Shown here: positions 57,473 to 64,000 of the stretch, one piece after another
Layout of the letters: each line of letters starts with the position of its first letter
Numbering within the stretch: position 1 is the first letter of the stretch
DNA from: CAVUAN01 sp963739435
Lineage (GTDB): Bacteria; Acidobacteriota; Thermoanaerobaculia; UBA5066; Gp7-AA6
Direction of reading: 5' to 3'
Assembly: GCA_963739435.1 (NCBI GenBank)
Contig: CAVUAN010000016.1
Location: 1-64,000, forward strand
Length of the DNA stretch: 64,000 nucleotides
Translations under genes and position numbers: made by a program
Notes under the pieces: generated by a model
The model's input: the letters and a program-made list of their open reading frames with translations, nothing else
The model's database searches: none
Told to the model about the DNA's origin: nothing

Positions 57473-58351
57473 TTGGCGCAAACGAAACGGCTGGCCGGCT
57501 CCGTGCTGGGAGCGCTCCTCCTCTGCTGCGCCTGCGGCTCCACCGCGCACGCCCGAAAAGTGGCCAGCGCCGGGGCCGCGTACGGCCGCGCGACGGAGAT
57601 TCTGCTCCAGGTCACAGAGGAGACGGCCGTGGACGCCGACTCGGCCCGCCTGCTCTCGGAAGCGCAGGGCCTGGCGCGGGACGAGCGGCGCGCTCTCCTT
57701 AATAAGCACGCTCCCGTTTCCCAGACACTCGCGGACCTCGAGCGCCTGCGGCGCCATGCGCGCCTGCTCGTCCGGTACTTCGAGGCGCTCGGCCGCCTGG
57801 CGGACAACGACTCCGACACCGAGGCCGCCGACGCGACCGCCAGCGCCGCGACGGCCTTGAACCGCCTCGGCCAGGAGCTCACGGGCTCGACACTCCTGAC
57901 GGCCCCCGAGCGGGACGTTCTCTCGCAGACCGCCCGGCTTTCCGTCGAGGTCGTCCGCCGGCACGCGATCGGCCGGGAAATCTCGGCCCGCGCCGATTCG
58001 ATCGACCGGGAGATACGCATCCAGCAGACGCTCCTCGACGCCTTGCGCCGCAAGCTGCGCGCCGACCTCGAGACGGTGGCAAGCCTGGGGCGCGAGCGAG
58101 ACGTCACGCGCCCCTTCGTCGAGAACGCCGTCGCCGATCCGCGCGGCTGGATGGCCCTGCGGCGCGGGTACCTCCTGGCGCCGCTCGACACGGATGCTTT
58201 GAAGGATGCTTCGGACGCGGCCTCGAAGCTCCGCTCCGCCTGGGCTGCCGTGGCTGCCGGGCGCTTCGACGATGCCGCGCGGGAGGAGCTGATGGCTGAC
58301 CTCGAGACCGTCGTCTCTTACGCCGAGACGCTGAAGGCCTGGCAGCGATGA
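57473..58351 (+). CDS. Predicted lipoprotein with coiled coils
   Basis: 292 residues. TTG 57,473 is taken as start because GAAAGGAGG lies at the proper distance and the N-terminus becomes a lipoprotein signal (VLGALLLCCACGS). The rest is almost entirely helical with heptad character (RLLSEAQGLARDERRALLNK, IDREIRIQQTLLDALRRKLR). No family recognised. The stop overlaps the start of the next gene (ATGA, 58,348). Confidence 0.65.
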   Translation: MAQTKRLAGSVLGALLLCCACGSTAHARKVASAGAAYGRATEILLQVTEETAVDADSARLLSEAQGLARDERRALLNKHAPVSQTLADLERLRRHARLLVRYFEALGRLADNDSDTEAADATASAATALNRLGQELTGSTLLTAPERDVLSQTARLSVEVVRRHAIGREISARADSIDREIRIQQTLLDALRRKLRADLETVASLGRERDVTRPFVENAVADPRGWMALRRGYLLAPLDTDALKDASDAASKLRSAWAAVAAGRFDDAAREELMADLETVVSYAETLKAWQR

Positions 58352-58683
58352 AGACGCAGGCCGACCTGCTCGATACTCTGCGAACGAAGGTGCGCGCTCC
58401 GATCGAGAAGCACGCCGACGAGATCCTCGACTCCTTCGGCGACGACAACGAGGGCCTGGTGGCTTTTCAGCGCGCCCGGGCCGACCTCGACGCCCTGATC
58501 TCCCGCCTCGAGCATCGCCAGTTTCACGACCTCGCGAAGCTTCTCGACTCGCACGCGGAGGAGCTGCGAGCGGGGATCACCGACCTCCAGGACACTCTCG
58601 CGAAGGTCAACACCTACAGCCGGGCCGCCCGCGTCTTCTGGCGCGTCGTCGGCCTCGCCGCCCGAATCGTCGCTCTCGCCTGA
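58348..58683 (+). CDS. Small helical protein with C-terminal hydrophobic segment
   Basis: 111 residues, translationally coupled to the lipoprotein gene. Helical and acidic N-terminal part (EKHADEILDSFGDDNEG, then RADLDALISRLEHRQFHDLA), and a C-terminal hydrophobic stretch (VFWRVVGLAARIVALA) that may insert in the membrane. Function unknown; it probably partners the upstream lipoprotein. It ends 3 bases from the convergent gene's stop. Confidence 0.6.
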   Translation: MKTQADLLDTLRTKVRAPIEKHADEILDSFGDDNEGLVAFQRARADLDALISRLEHRQFHDLAKLLDSHAEELRAGITDLQDTLAKVNTYSRAARVFWRVVGLAARIVALA

Positions 58684-58686
58684 TCG

Positions 58687-59193
58687 TCAGCCCGCGGCCA
58701 CGATCCGGAAATCGTCTTCGGGATGGACTTCCAGGAAGGGGCCGTCGGTATCGACGACGACGGCGCCGCCGAAATCGAGCGCCATTCCCGCGAGGATCGG
58801 CGTCTGCGCGCACACGCCGTGCGCCCGGGTTTCCGGCTCGACCTCCAGACGGACATAGCGCGGTTTCGAAAGGTCTGCCGGCTGCGCCGCGACCGCGAAG
58901 GCTTCGAGCGCGACGTCGATCGTCCAGAATCCATCCGTCGAGTGTTGCGCGTCGCGGACGGGCCTTCCCCGCGCCTGCGCATCGCACCCGGTCTCCTGCC
59001 AGCCGGAGACCCCGAGGAACTTGAAGGGGGTCGTGAGAAAGGCGATGGTTCTGTCGAACCACGACAGCCTCGGCTGCGGCGCAGTCGAGAGCTTCGCAAT
59101 CGTGGCCGGAGGATTGCAGATCGCCGCCTCGAATCGTTCCGGCTTCGAGTCTTTCACCTTGCGGCGCCAGTAATGACTTGCCCGAAGTCTCAC
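58687..59193 (-). CDS. Hypothetical protein
   Basis: 168 residues from GTG 59,193, which overlaps the upstream stop (GTGA). It contains HYWRRKVKDSKPERFEAAI at the N-terminus and LDFGGAVVVDTDGPFLEVHP near the C-terminus. No signal peptide is evident and I recognise no family. It is coupled to the secreted protein gene upstream and may be part of the same pathway. Confidence 0.55.
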   Translation of the reverse strand: MRLRASHYWRRKVKDSKPERFEAAICNPPATIAKLSTAPQPRLSWFDRTIAFLTTPFKFLGVSGWQETGCDAQARGRPVRDAQHSTDGFWTIDVALEAFAVAAQPADLSKPRYVRLEVEPETRAHGVCAQTPILAGMALDFGGAVVVDTDGPFLEVHPEDDFRIVAAG

Positions 59194-59900
59194 GGCCCGC
59201 CTTCGGGGCACTGGCTGCCCAGCTCCGTCTTGCTCCGATCGGACGGCTGGATGCCCCGCTCGCGAAGCTTCGCGACGAACCGCTCGAAGTTCTCGAGCTC
59301 GCCGCGAGTGTTCTTGCCCGAGCGAGAGACCTCGAGCTGGACATCTCCACCCGGGAGCGTCCACTCCTCGATCTTGAAGCCCTGGAACGCATACCGCACC
59401 ATCCGCGACGCGCACCTCTTCGGAACGGCGGCGAGAAACGCCGGCGGCTCGCGGGCAGCGAGCGTGCAGCTGTAGGAATAGACGCGGCCGGGCGGTCCGA
59501 CGCCGCCAAAAGAGACGTCGACCTCTTCGCTCTGCACGAACGGAGCGCCGGCCGGGCAGGCCCATTTCCCGGGCAGCGGCAGCTTCCTTCGATATTTCAG
59601 CCGGATGTCCGCCTTGCCACCCACCCTGCTGCGCCTCCGGAGGATCGCCGTCGAATCCGCCGGGGCGCCCGCGGGCTCCGGCAAGTCGAAGTACCGCACC
59701 TCGTAGACAGCGCCTTTTGTCTCGGGCGCGCCGAGGAAGGCGAGGACTTCGCGGGCGCTGGCGAGACCTCCTTCCGAGGAGCGCCAGCGCACGGCAAACT
59801 CCGCGCTCGCCGGCTCCGGCGCCGTCGGCACGCCGCCGAGACCGGCGGCCGGGAGAAAGCCCGGAGTAAGAACCGCCGCCAGCGCAAGCTCAGCAAACAC
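59190..59900 (-). CDS. Secreted hypothetical protein, possibly CYTH-like
   Basis: 236 residues with signal peptide FAELALAAVLTPGFLPAAG. The core has alternating strands with charged residues (AVYEVRYFDLPEP, then RVGGKADIRLKYRRKLPLPG, and YAFQGFKIEEWTLPGGD), loosely like the triphosphate-tunnel (CYTH) fold. That is a weak inference. Cysteines at CPAG, SCTL and RCAS may form disulphides. It is divergent from the 59,956 gene. Confidence 0.55.
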   Translation of the reverse strand: MFAELALAAVLTPGFLPAAGLGGVPTAPEPASAEFAVRWRSSEGGLASAREVLAFLGAPETKGAVYEVRYFDLPEPAGAPADSTAILRRRSRVGGKADIRLKYRRKLPLPGKWACPAGAPFVQSEEVDVSFGGVGPPGRVYSYSCTLAAREPPAFLAAVPKRCASRMVRYAFQGFKIEEWTLPGGDVQLEVSRSGKNTRGELENFERFVAKLRERGIQPSDRSKTELGSQCPEGGP

Positions 59901-59955
59901 CGCAAAGACTCTACCGCCACGGGAAGGCCCGGCGCCTCGAGGCTGTTACCGCTCC

Positions 59956-61002
59956 GTGATGTCATTCCGAGGAGCCTGGATCGTTCTGGCCGCTCTGCAG
60001 GCGGCGCCGGCGCCTCAGGCCGAGCCGCCCAGGAGTTACCGGAGCGACTACTTCCGCGCCACGAAGCCGGGGGCGTGGGCGAAGTATCGATTGACGGCAG
60101 CCGGCGCACCCGACGGCTTCACCACGTACACGCGTCTGCCGAACCAGGGGGACCAGCAGCGTCTCCAGCTCCGCGTGGACTTTACGGCCGAGGGTGAGAA
60201 AAAGACTGGTTACACAGATTCCCTTCTCAAGAGCGGCTACTCGCTCCAGGAGGACGCTCTCGGCTTCGGAAAGGCCATCGTGTCCGCCTCTGTCTGGGAG
60301 GAGGGGGCCTCGGCGGAAGCCCTCGACGAAGAGGTCCTCGAGGACATGCGCGAGACGACTCCCGATTTCGCTCCGACGGCGACGTTCGTCGCCACGGAAA
60401 CCGTTCTCGGCAAGACCTGCGATCGTTACAAGTACACGCAAAAGCACCCCGGCGACCCGGAGCAGATCGAGACCGGAGACATCTGGCTGAACGAAACCGT
60501 TCCGTTTGGCCTGGTGCGCCAGGCGGGCGAAGCGAGGGACTCCTCGGGAGCGTTCCTGACCCGATTCGAGATGAACCTGGTGGACAGCGGCACCGACGCG
60601 ACCGCCGCCGCTCCGGCCCGCCGCCGGCAAGCCGTCGCGGGTCCCCCGGTCAAGCTCGCCGACGCCTACCGGGACGGGCAGGCCGAGGTTTCAGTCGAGG
60701 TCCTCGCGGGATCGGGTAACGGCAGCCGGCTTGCGGTCCAGTTCAAGAACAAATCTGACCTCGCGATCCGCCTCACGATTCCTGCGGGCCCGGCCGCCCT
60801 CGAGGTCGGCGGGCCCGTCGAGACTCTGCGTTTCGACTCTCCGTCCACCTGGCTCTTCGACCTCGAGCCCGGCGAGACCTCTCCTGTCGTCGAGCTCTTG
60901 CAAACTGGCGCCCGCCGGACCATCAGCGGCAAGTTCGTCAGCTCGATGGAGGGCGGCAAGCCGGCCTTCTCCGGCGACGCCACGACGGACACTCCCAAAT
61001 AG
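59956..61002 (+). CDS. Secreted hypothetical protein
   Basis: About 348 residues, starting at GTG 59,956 or ATG 59,959. The N-terminus MSFRGAWIVLAALQAAPAPQ is a short signal peptide. The mature part is beta-rich: AWAKYRLTAAGAPDGFTTYT, ETVLGKTCDRYKYTQ, DIWLNETVPFGLVRQ, resembling LolA/DUF4412-type lipid-handling folds in texture. A second beta domain (~225-348) contains SRLAVQFKNKSDLAIRLTIP. No named family. It is convergent with the 61,044 gene. Confidence 0.6.
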   Translation: MMSFRGAWIVLAALQAAPAPQAEPPRSYRSDYFRATKPGAWAKYRLTAAGAPDGFTTYTRLPNQGDQQRLQLRVDFTAEGEKKTGYTDSLLKSGYSLQEDALGFGKAIVSASVWEEGASAEALDEEVLEDMRETTPDFAPTATFVATETVLGKTCDRYKYTQKHPGDPEQIETGDIWLNETVPFGLVRQAGEARDSSGAFLTRFEMNLVDSGTDATAAAPARRRQAVAGPPVKLADAYRDGQAEVSVEVLAGSGNGSRLAVQFKNKSDLAIRLTIPAGPAALEVGGPVETLRFDSPSTWLFDLEPGETSPVVELLQTGARRTISGKFVSSMEGGKPAFSGDATTDTPK

Positions 61003-61043
61003 TTCGCGCCGCGGACGAGCTTCGCGGCGGCCCGATTCCCCAA

Positions 61044-61808
61044 CTAGAACCGGCGGAGAACCTTTCCGCGGTCAGGCTTCGAGAGGCAGGACACGCCGTG
61101 CCGGTGCCGGTACTGGCTGCGGTGGCCTCGCCGGTCCTCCTTCGCGAAGCTCTTCGCTTTGGCTTTCGAGCCGTAGATCTGCGTCTCCTTGCCGTTCTTG
61201 AAAACGATCTGGTAGCCGCCCTTCAGGATCTGGAAGGGCTTGCTCACCTTCTTCGTGTAGTCGAACTGCGTGGACCTGGGTTTTCGGAAGCCTTCGAAGA
61301 AGGACGGGTACACGAAGTCGGTCATGGCGATGCCGTCGATTTGAAACGAGACCGACTCGTCCTCGACAGGGTCGGCCGATTCGTACGCGTAGAAGGTGCC
61401 CGCCCCGGGACCGTTGCACCAGATGTTGATGGCGGGGTCGACCAGCATTTCGACCAGCTCGTGTGAGGTCGCAATCGAGACCGAAGAGTTGTCGTCGCGG
61501 ATCGTCTTGACGAAGACCTTCGAGAGCGGAAAGCCGTCGGGCGTCAGGTCGTGGTACGCGAGCGCGCCGGGGGCGTCGGCCGTGTCGAGGAAGACGACGG
61601 CCCAGGCGCCAGGCAGGAAACCCGTGGATCGGACGAGCCTGGCCGGCGTGCCCCAGACGGGAACGACACAAGTGTCCACGAACCTCTGGAGAGCCGCGAG
61701 CAGCTTGTCGAGGTCGACGCCGAGGGGAGTCTTCGCCCTTGTGAAGCAGGCGACCGTGGGAGTTTGCCCCCGGTCGAAGGCGGCGCGGACAGAGCGGTGT
61801 CGAGCCAT
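61044..61808 (-). CDS. Putative HEx-type metal-dependent hydrolase
   Basis: 254 residues, no signal peptide. The middle contains SIATSHELVEMLVDPAINIW (from about residue 111), a helix with His116-Glu117 and a downstream Asp that looks like a degenerate metalloprotease site. Then come an acidic YAYESADPVEDES loop and DFVYPSFFEGFR. The same family occurs as small 'HELVEM' proteins in many soil bacteria without known function. The C-terminus is strongly basic (SKAKAKSFAKEDRRGHRSQY). Confidence 0.6.
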   Translation of the reverse strand: MARHRSVRAAFDRGQTPTVACFTRAKTPLGVDLDKLLAALQRFVDTCVVPVWGTPARLVRSTGFLPGAWAVVFLDTADAPGALAYHDLTPDGFPLSKVFVKTIRDDNSSVSIATSHELVEMLVDPAINIWCNGPGAGTFYAYESADPVEDESVSFQIDGIAMTDFVYPSFFEGFRKPRSTQFDYTKKVSKPFQILKGGYQIVFKNGKETQIYGSKAKAKSFAKEDRRGHRSQYRHRHGVSCLSKPDRGKVLRRF

Positions 61809-61827
61809 CGGCGTTCTCGCCCCCGAG

Positions 61828-62175
61828 TTACTTCAGCAGCTCCTTGAGTGCGCTCCGGACGTCGTCCATGTTCACGTCGTGGTCCTTCTGCTTCCAGAGG
61901 ACCTTGCCCTCGGCCGAGCGGATCACGAGGCCGTGGTTCTCGAAGCCGAGATCCTTGACCGCCTTCTTGGATTCGGGCGTGGTGGCGTCCACGTTCTGAC
62001 CCTTGACCCGGCCGTTGAACTCTTTCTCCAACCCGCTCACGGCGGGCTTGATCTTTGCGCAGATCGGTCAGCCGGGGAGGTAGTAATAGGTGACTTCGAG
62101 CGGGGCGGCTGCCGCCGCCAGGGAGGCGAGAAGGGCCAGGACGATCAACGTGGCCGCGAAGCGATGTCTTTTCAT
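61828..62175 (-). CDS. Candidate periplasmic thioredoxin-fold selenoprotein with UxxC motif
   Basis: 115 residues if TGA 62,070-62,068 is read as selenocysteine (U36). ATG 62,175 has GGAAGGAG upstream; the signal peptide is FAATLIVLALLASLAAAAA. Next comes a thioredoxin-like first strand and active site, EVTYYYLPG-U-PIC, giving U36-Pro-Ile-Cys39 where redox proteins have CxxC. The frame then continues unbroken: AKIKPAVSGLEKEFNGRV, VDATTPESKKAVKDLGFENH, GLVIRSAEGKVLWKQKD. Length and pattern suit a small secreted thioredoxin. Alternatives are a TGC-to-TGA sequencing error or a nonsense mutation. The exact in-frame continuity, without the indels that break other genes here, and a hairpin downstream favour selenocysteine. 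Confidence 0.65.
62031..62050 (-). promoter_or_regulatory. Candidate bacterial SECIS hairpin
   Basis: In the mRNA, CCCGC (62,046-62,042) pairs with GCGGG (62,036-62,032) around the loop CGUGA. AA/UU pairs extend the stem past a bulged G. The loop begins 27 bases after the UGA and has G in its first two positions, in line with the general bacterial SECIS model as I remember it. Judged by eye only. Confidence 0.5.
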
Positions 62176-62198
62176 GCGCTCTCCTTCCACTGCCGAGC

Positions 62199-62657
62199 TT
62201 ACTGCGATTTGCGAGCCTTCTGGATCCGCTCGCGCATGGCACTGAGGCGCGAGCGGAACAACGCGAGGCGCTCCTGCGAGGACGGCGTCATCGAGATGAC
62301 TTTCTCGATCGACGTCAGAAACCAGGGCATCCCCATCTCCTTGCGGATCTGAGGCACGAACTCCTCCACGCGCGACCAGATCATCAGCGACTCGCTTCCC
62401 GACTGGATGAAGAGCTCCGGGTGCAGAACGCCATTCGCTACGAACGAACACGCCATGTCCCAGTAGGTCGTGGCCATTCGGAAGTTTGTGTTCTCCTCCC
62501 CGGGAGTGTTGTAGATCGTCTTGATGTCTTCGACCGAGAGGGGAACGCATTTCGTGCGGTACCACTCGCGCGCTGCCCGCAGCTTCTCCTCGCGGCGCAG
62601 CTCATAGAGGCGCAAGACCAGGTTGGCATCGTCGACCGTCGGTGGAACAAAACCCAT
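62199..62657 (-). CDS. Uncharacterised conserved-looking protein
   Basis: 152 residues. ATG 62,657 (MGFVPPTVDDANLVLRLYEL) is preferred to 62,672 because GGAGG lies just before it. Soluble and helical: REEKLRAAREWYRTKCVPLS, MATTYWDMACSFVANGVLHP, ESLMIWSRVEEFVPQIRKEM. The pattern resembles DUF4760-type helical proteins, but I cannot confirm this. It lies 24 bases upstream of the selenoprotein candidate on the same strand, so both are probably in one operon. Confidence 0.65.
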   Translation of the reverse strand: MGFVPPTVDDANLVLRLYELRREEKLRAAREWYRTKCVPLSVEDIKTIYNTPGEENTNFRMATTYWDMACSFVANGVLHPELFIQSGSESLMIWSRVEEFVPQIRKEMGMPWFLTSIEKVISMTPSSQERLALFRSRLSAMRERIQKARKSQ

Positions 62658-62676
62658 GGGGACCTCCTCCATGCAC

Positions 62677-62703
62677 TCTAGACTCTCGACTCTCGACTTT
62701 AGA
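62677..62703 (+). repeat. Short tandem heptamer-like repeat (GACTCTC)
   Basis: GACTCTC twice, followed by GACTTTA, between two minus-strand genes. Same period and same kind of location as the CTTTGGA repeats at 38,629 and 52,510, but a different unit. Confidence 0.5.
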
Positions 62704-63718
62704 CCGTGATGACCACCTTGCCCGTCGTGCCGCGGGATGCCAGGGCCCGGTGGGCGTCAGGGAGGTGACTGAAGTCGAAACGGGGCCCCAGAATCGGACG
62801 AATCGTACCCGCCTTCCAGAGGCCGAAGAGCTCCGCTGCGGCGCCGCGCAGCGCGTCGGTCCGGGACGCCAGCAGGGAAAGGTTGAAGCCGAGCAGCGTC
62901 TTGCAGGATTGCACGAGGCCGTACGGAAAGACCGCCCCCATCGCGACCAGCTCGGCTGCCGCGCGGAGCTTCGCCACACCCCGAGCGCCCGAGGCGGCTG
63001 CAAAGCCGTAGAGCGCGTAGCGCCCATCCTTGTCGAGACGGCGCCAGAGCTTCCGAAATAGCCGGCCGCCGATCGCGTCGACCACGACATCGGCCCGGCC
63101 CTCGAACTCCCTGTCGAGAAGATCAAGGGCGTCCTCGTAGGTTCCCGCCGCCGTGGCACCGAGCTCGCGGCAGAGAGCGAGCTTCGACCGAGAGCCGACG
63201 AGCGCCAGTATCTTCGCCCCGCGTAGCGCGCAGAGCTGCAGGAGCGCGGTGCCGACGCCGCCGGCGGCCGCCGTCACGACGACGCGGTCGCCACGCTGCA
63301 GCCGGGTCTGCTCGAGGGCGTACCAGGCCGTCAGAAAAACGACCGGCATCGCGGCCGCCTGGGTGATGTCGACGCCGTCCGGCAGGGCGAACACTCGGGA
63401 CGCCGGCAGCACCACCCTCTCGGCGTGGCCGCCGAATATGGGAACCGCCGCGACCGGCTGTCCGACGGAGAGACCTTTGACACCTGAGCCCAGGGAAGCG
63501 ATCGACCCGGCGATTTCCATCCCCGGCACGAAGGGCGTCTTCGGCGTCCGGGGATAGGCGCCGGCGCGCACGAAGAGATCGGCGAAATTGAGGCCGATCG
63601 CGGCCGTCTTCACGACAGCTTCACCCGGACCCGGGATCGGGTCGGGCCGCTCGCGCAGGACGAGCCGCTCCGGACCGCCGTAGCGGTCGACGAACCAGGC
63701 TCGCGAGGTGCCGGTCAT
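62699..63718 (-). CDS. Zinc-independent MDR family quinone oxidoreductase-like enzyme
   Basis: 339 residues of the medium-chain dehydrogenase/reductase family. The GroES-like N-terminus contains GLNFADLFVRAGAYPRTPKT and PFVPGMEIAGSI. The Rossmann fold has the nucleotide loop VVTAAAGGVGTALLQLC, and DVVVDAIGGRLFRKLWR follows. The catalytic-zinc Cys/His set is missing, as in quinone reductases/VAT-1-like proteins, so NAD(P)H-dependent reduction of quinones or enones is likely. It is divergent from the gapdh gene with 50 bases between starts. Confidence 0.88.
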   Translation of the reverse strand: MTGTSRAWFVDRYGGPERLVLRERPDPIPGPGEAVVKTAAIGLNFADLFVRAGAYPRTPKTPFVPGMEIAGSIASLGSGVKGLSVGQPVAAVPIFGGHAERVVLPASRVFALPDGVDITQAAAMPVVFLTAWYALEQTRLQRGDRVVVTAAAGGVGTALLQLCALRGAKILALVGSRSKLALCRELGATAAGTYEDALDLLDREFEGRADVVVDAIGGRLFRKLWRRLDKDGRYALYGFAAASGARGVAKLRAAAELVAMGAVFPYGLVQSCKTLLGFNLSLLASRTDALRGAAAELFGLWKAGTIRPILGPRFDFSHLPDAHRALASRGTTGKVVITV

Positions 63719-63768
63719 GAGAGCGGGATTATCCGCCAGGAGGAAGAATCGGGTAATCTGCGCCTCTC

Positions 63769-64000
63769 GTGGTCACGACGGTCGGTCTCTACGGCTTCGG
63801 GCGCATCGGTCGCAATCTCTTCCGGATCCTCTACAACCGGGAGGACATCCGCATCGGCGCGATCAGCGACCTCGCCGCGCCGGCGGGAATCGAGTACTTG
63901 CTCAAGTTCGACACGATCCTCGGAAGATTCCCCGACCAGGCGCGGATCGTCGACGGCAGCCTCTATGTCGTAGGCCGACAGATCCCGGTTCTCTCCGGCA
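63769..64000 (+). CDS. Glyceraldehyde-3-phosphate dehydrogenase, N-terminal part (runs off the window)
   Basis: GTG 63,769 starts VVTTVGLYGFGRIGRNLFRI, the NAD-binding Rossmann motif of GAPDH (GFGRIGRN). It continues with IGAISDLAAPAGIEYLLKFD and TILGRF, matching the usual N-terminus at ~30-50. An in-frame TAA at 63,754 excludes earlier starts. The catalytic Cys lies beyond the end. No clear Shine-Dalgarno is adjacent; an AGGAGG-like site lies ~30 bases upstream, so the exact start is uncertain. A glycolytic/gluconeogenic cytoplasmic enzyme. Confidence 0.88.
   Translation, partial: MVTTVGLYGFGRIGRNLFRILYNREDIRIGAISDLAAPAGIEYLLKFDTILGRFPDQARIVDGSLYVVGRQIPVLSG

Noticed and set aside
62068..62070. 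TGA in the thioredoxin-like gene as a simple frameshift artefact
   Set aside because: Both sides are in the same frame, so no indel is involved. Only a substitution error or true recoding remains.
1..64000. tRNA and rRNA genes
   Set aside because: I saw no stretch with tRNA TPsiC or anticodon-arm consensus or rRNA core sequence. This was by eye only; tRNAscan or Infernal would settle it.

Overview
The window is GC-rich and gene-dense. Nearly all of it (about 3,370 to 64,000) looks like one bacterial chromosome of the Acidobacteriota type (Thermoanaerobaculia/Holophagae-like). This rests on a carboxypeptidase-regulatory-domain TonB receptor, very long BNR/VPS10-like propeller proteins paired with peptidases, secreted TPR-CHAT proteins, ECF sigma/zinc anti-sigma pairs, ChaN-PDZ and DinB proteins and a RAYT transposase. 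The lineage is inferred from gene content, not computed. The first ~3.36 kb looks different: a double cold-shock protein and a badly frameshifted sensor adenylate cyclase of Bradyrhizobium-like (alphaproteobacterial) character. It stops abruptly at ~3,366 inside the cyclase sensor domain, and the next base already belongs to the 3' end of a secreted repeat-module gene. This is either a chimeric assembly join or a very recent insertion.

Region 3.4-22 kb is a repeat-driven accessory island. A convergent gene pair (a virginiamycin-B-lyase-like propeller with two copies of a ~105-residue C-terminal module, and a secreted PPC-TPR-CHAT protein) occurs twice, at 3,968-8,931 and 16,443-21,380. In both copies the stop codons overlap in CTAG. 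The copy at 16-21 kb sits downstream of an ECF sigma factor and a zinc anti-sigma factor, and beside an intact DUF4412-like gene. The copy at 4-9 kb carries only the first 51 bases of that DUF4412 gene before running into a membrane Fe-S/cyclic-nucleotide-binding protein, so it is probably the derived copy. A 1,151-residue secreted protein with two of the same C-terminal modules lies just upstream of the sigma factor.

Region 22-31 kb holds a zinc/manganese-type ABC uptake operon (periplasmic binding protein, ATPase, permease) ending in a metallophosphoesterase, a TonB receptor unit, and an alkaline-phosphatase/sulfatase-superfamily lipoprotein. Next come three tandem 46-53-residue Lys-rich peptides, each with its own Shine-Dalgarno and a shared leader-like motif (two end it in VKGG or VKAG). 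They resemble RiPP or double-glycine precursors.

Region 31.5-47 kb holds BNR-propeller protein 1 with an S9 peptidase, an endonuclease-III-like protein, a threonine-dehydratase-like enzyme, a stand-alone UBP zinc finger, a PEGA lipoprotein, an outer-membrane protein, MurF, ChaN-PDZ, a very long GreA-domain protein and a YfhO-like membrane protein. Region 47-57 kb has a RAYT element with perfect 27-bp inverted repeats and a long minus-strand run: BNR-propeller 2, STE24-like M48 protease, YbjQ, DinB, ABC exporter, DUF3352-like protein. Region 57-64 kb has small secreted proteins, a strong candidate UxxC selenoprotein (in-frame TGA at 62,068-62,070 with a plausible bacterial SECIS hairpin), an MDR oxidoreductase and the start of gapdh.

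Many genes carry clustered single-base frameshifts (1.6-3.3, 9.0-11.6, 17.1-17.4, 20.3-21.5, 31.5-33.5, 41.9-45, 49-57 kb) while neighbours run open for kilobases. I read this mostly as uncorrected sequencing indels and give these genes as single spans.
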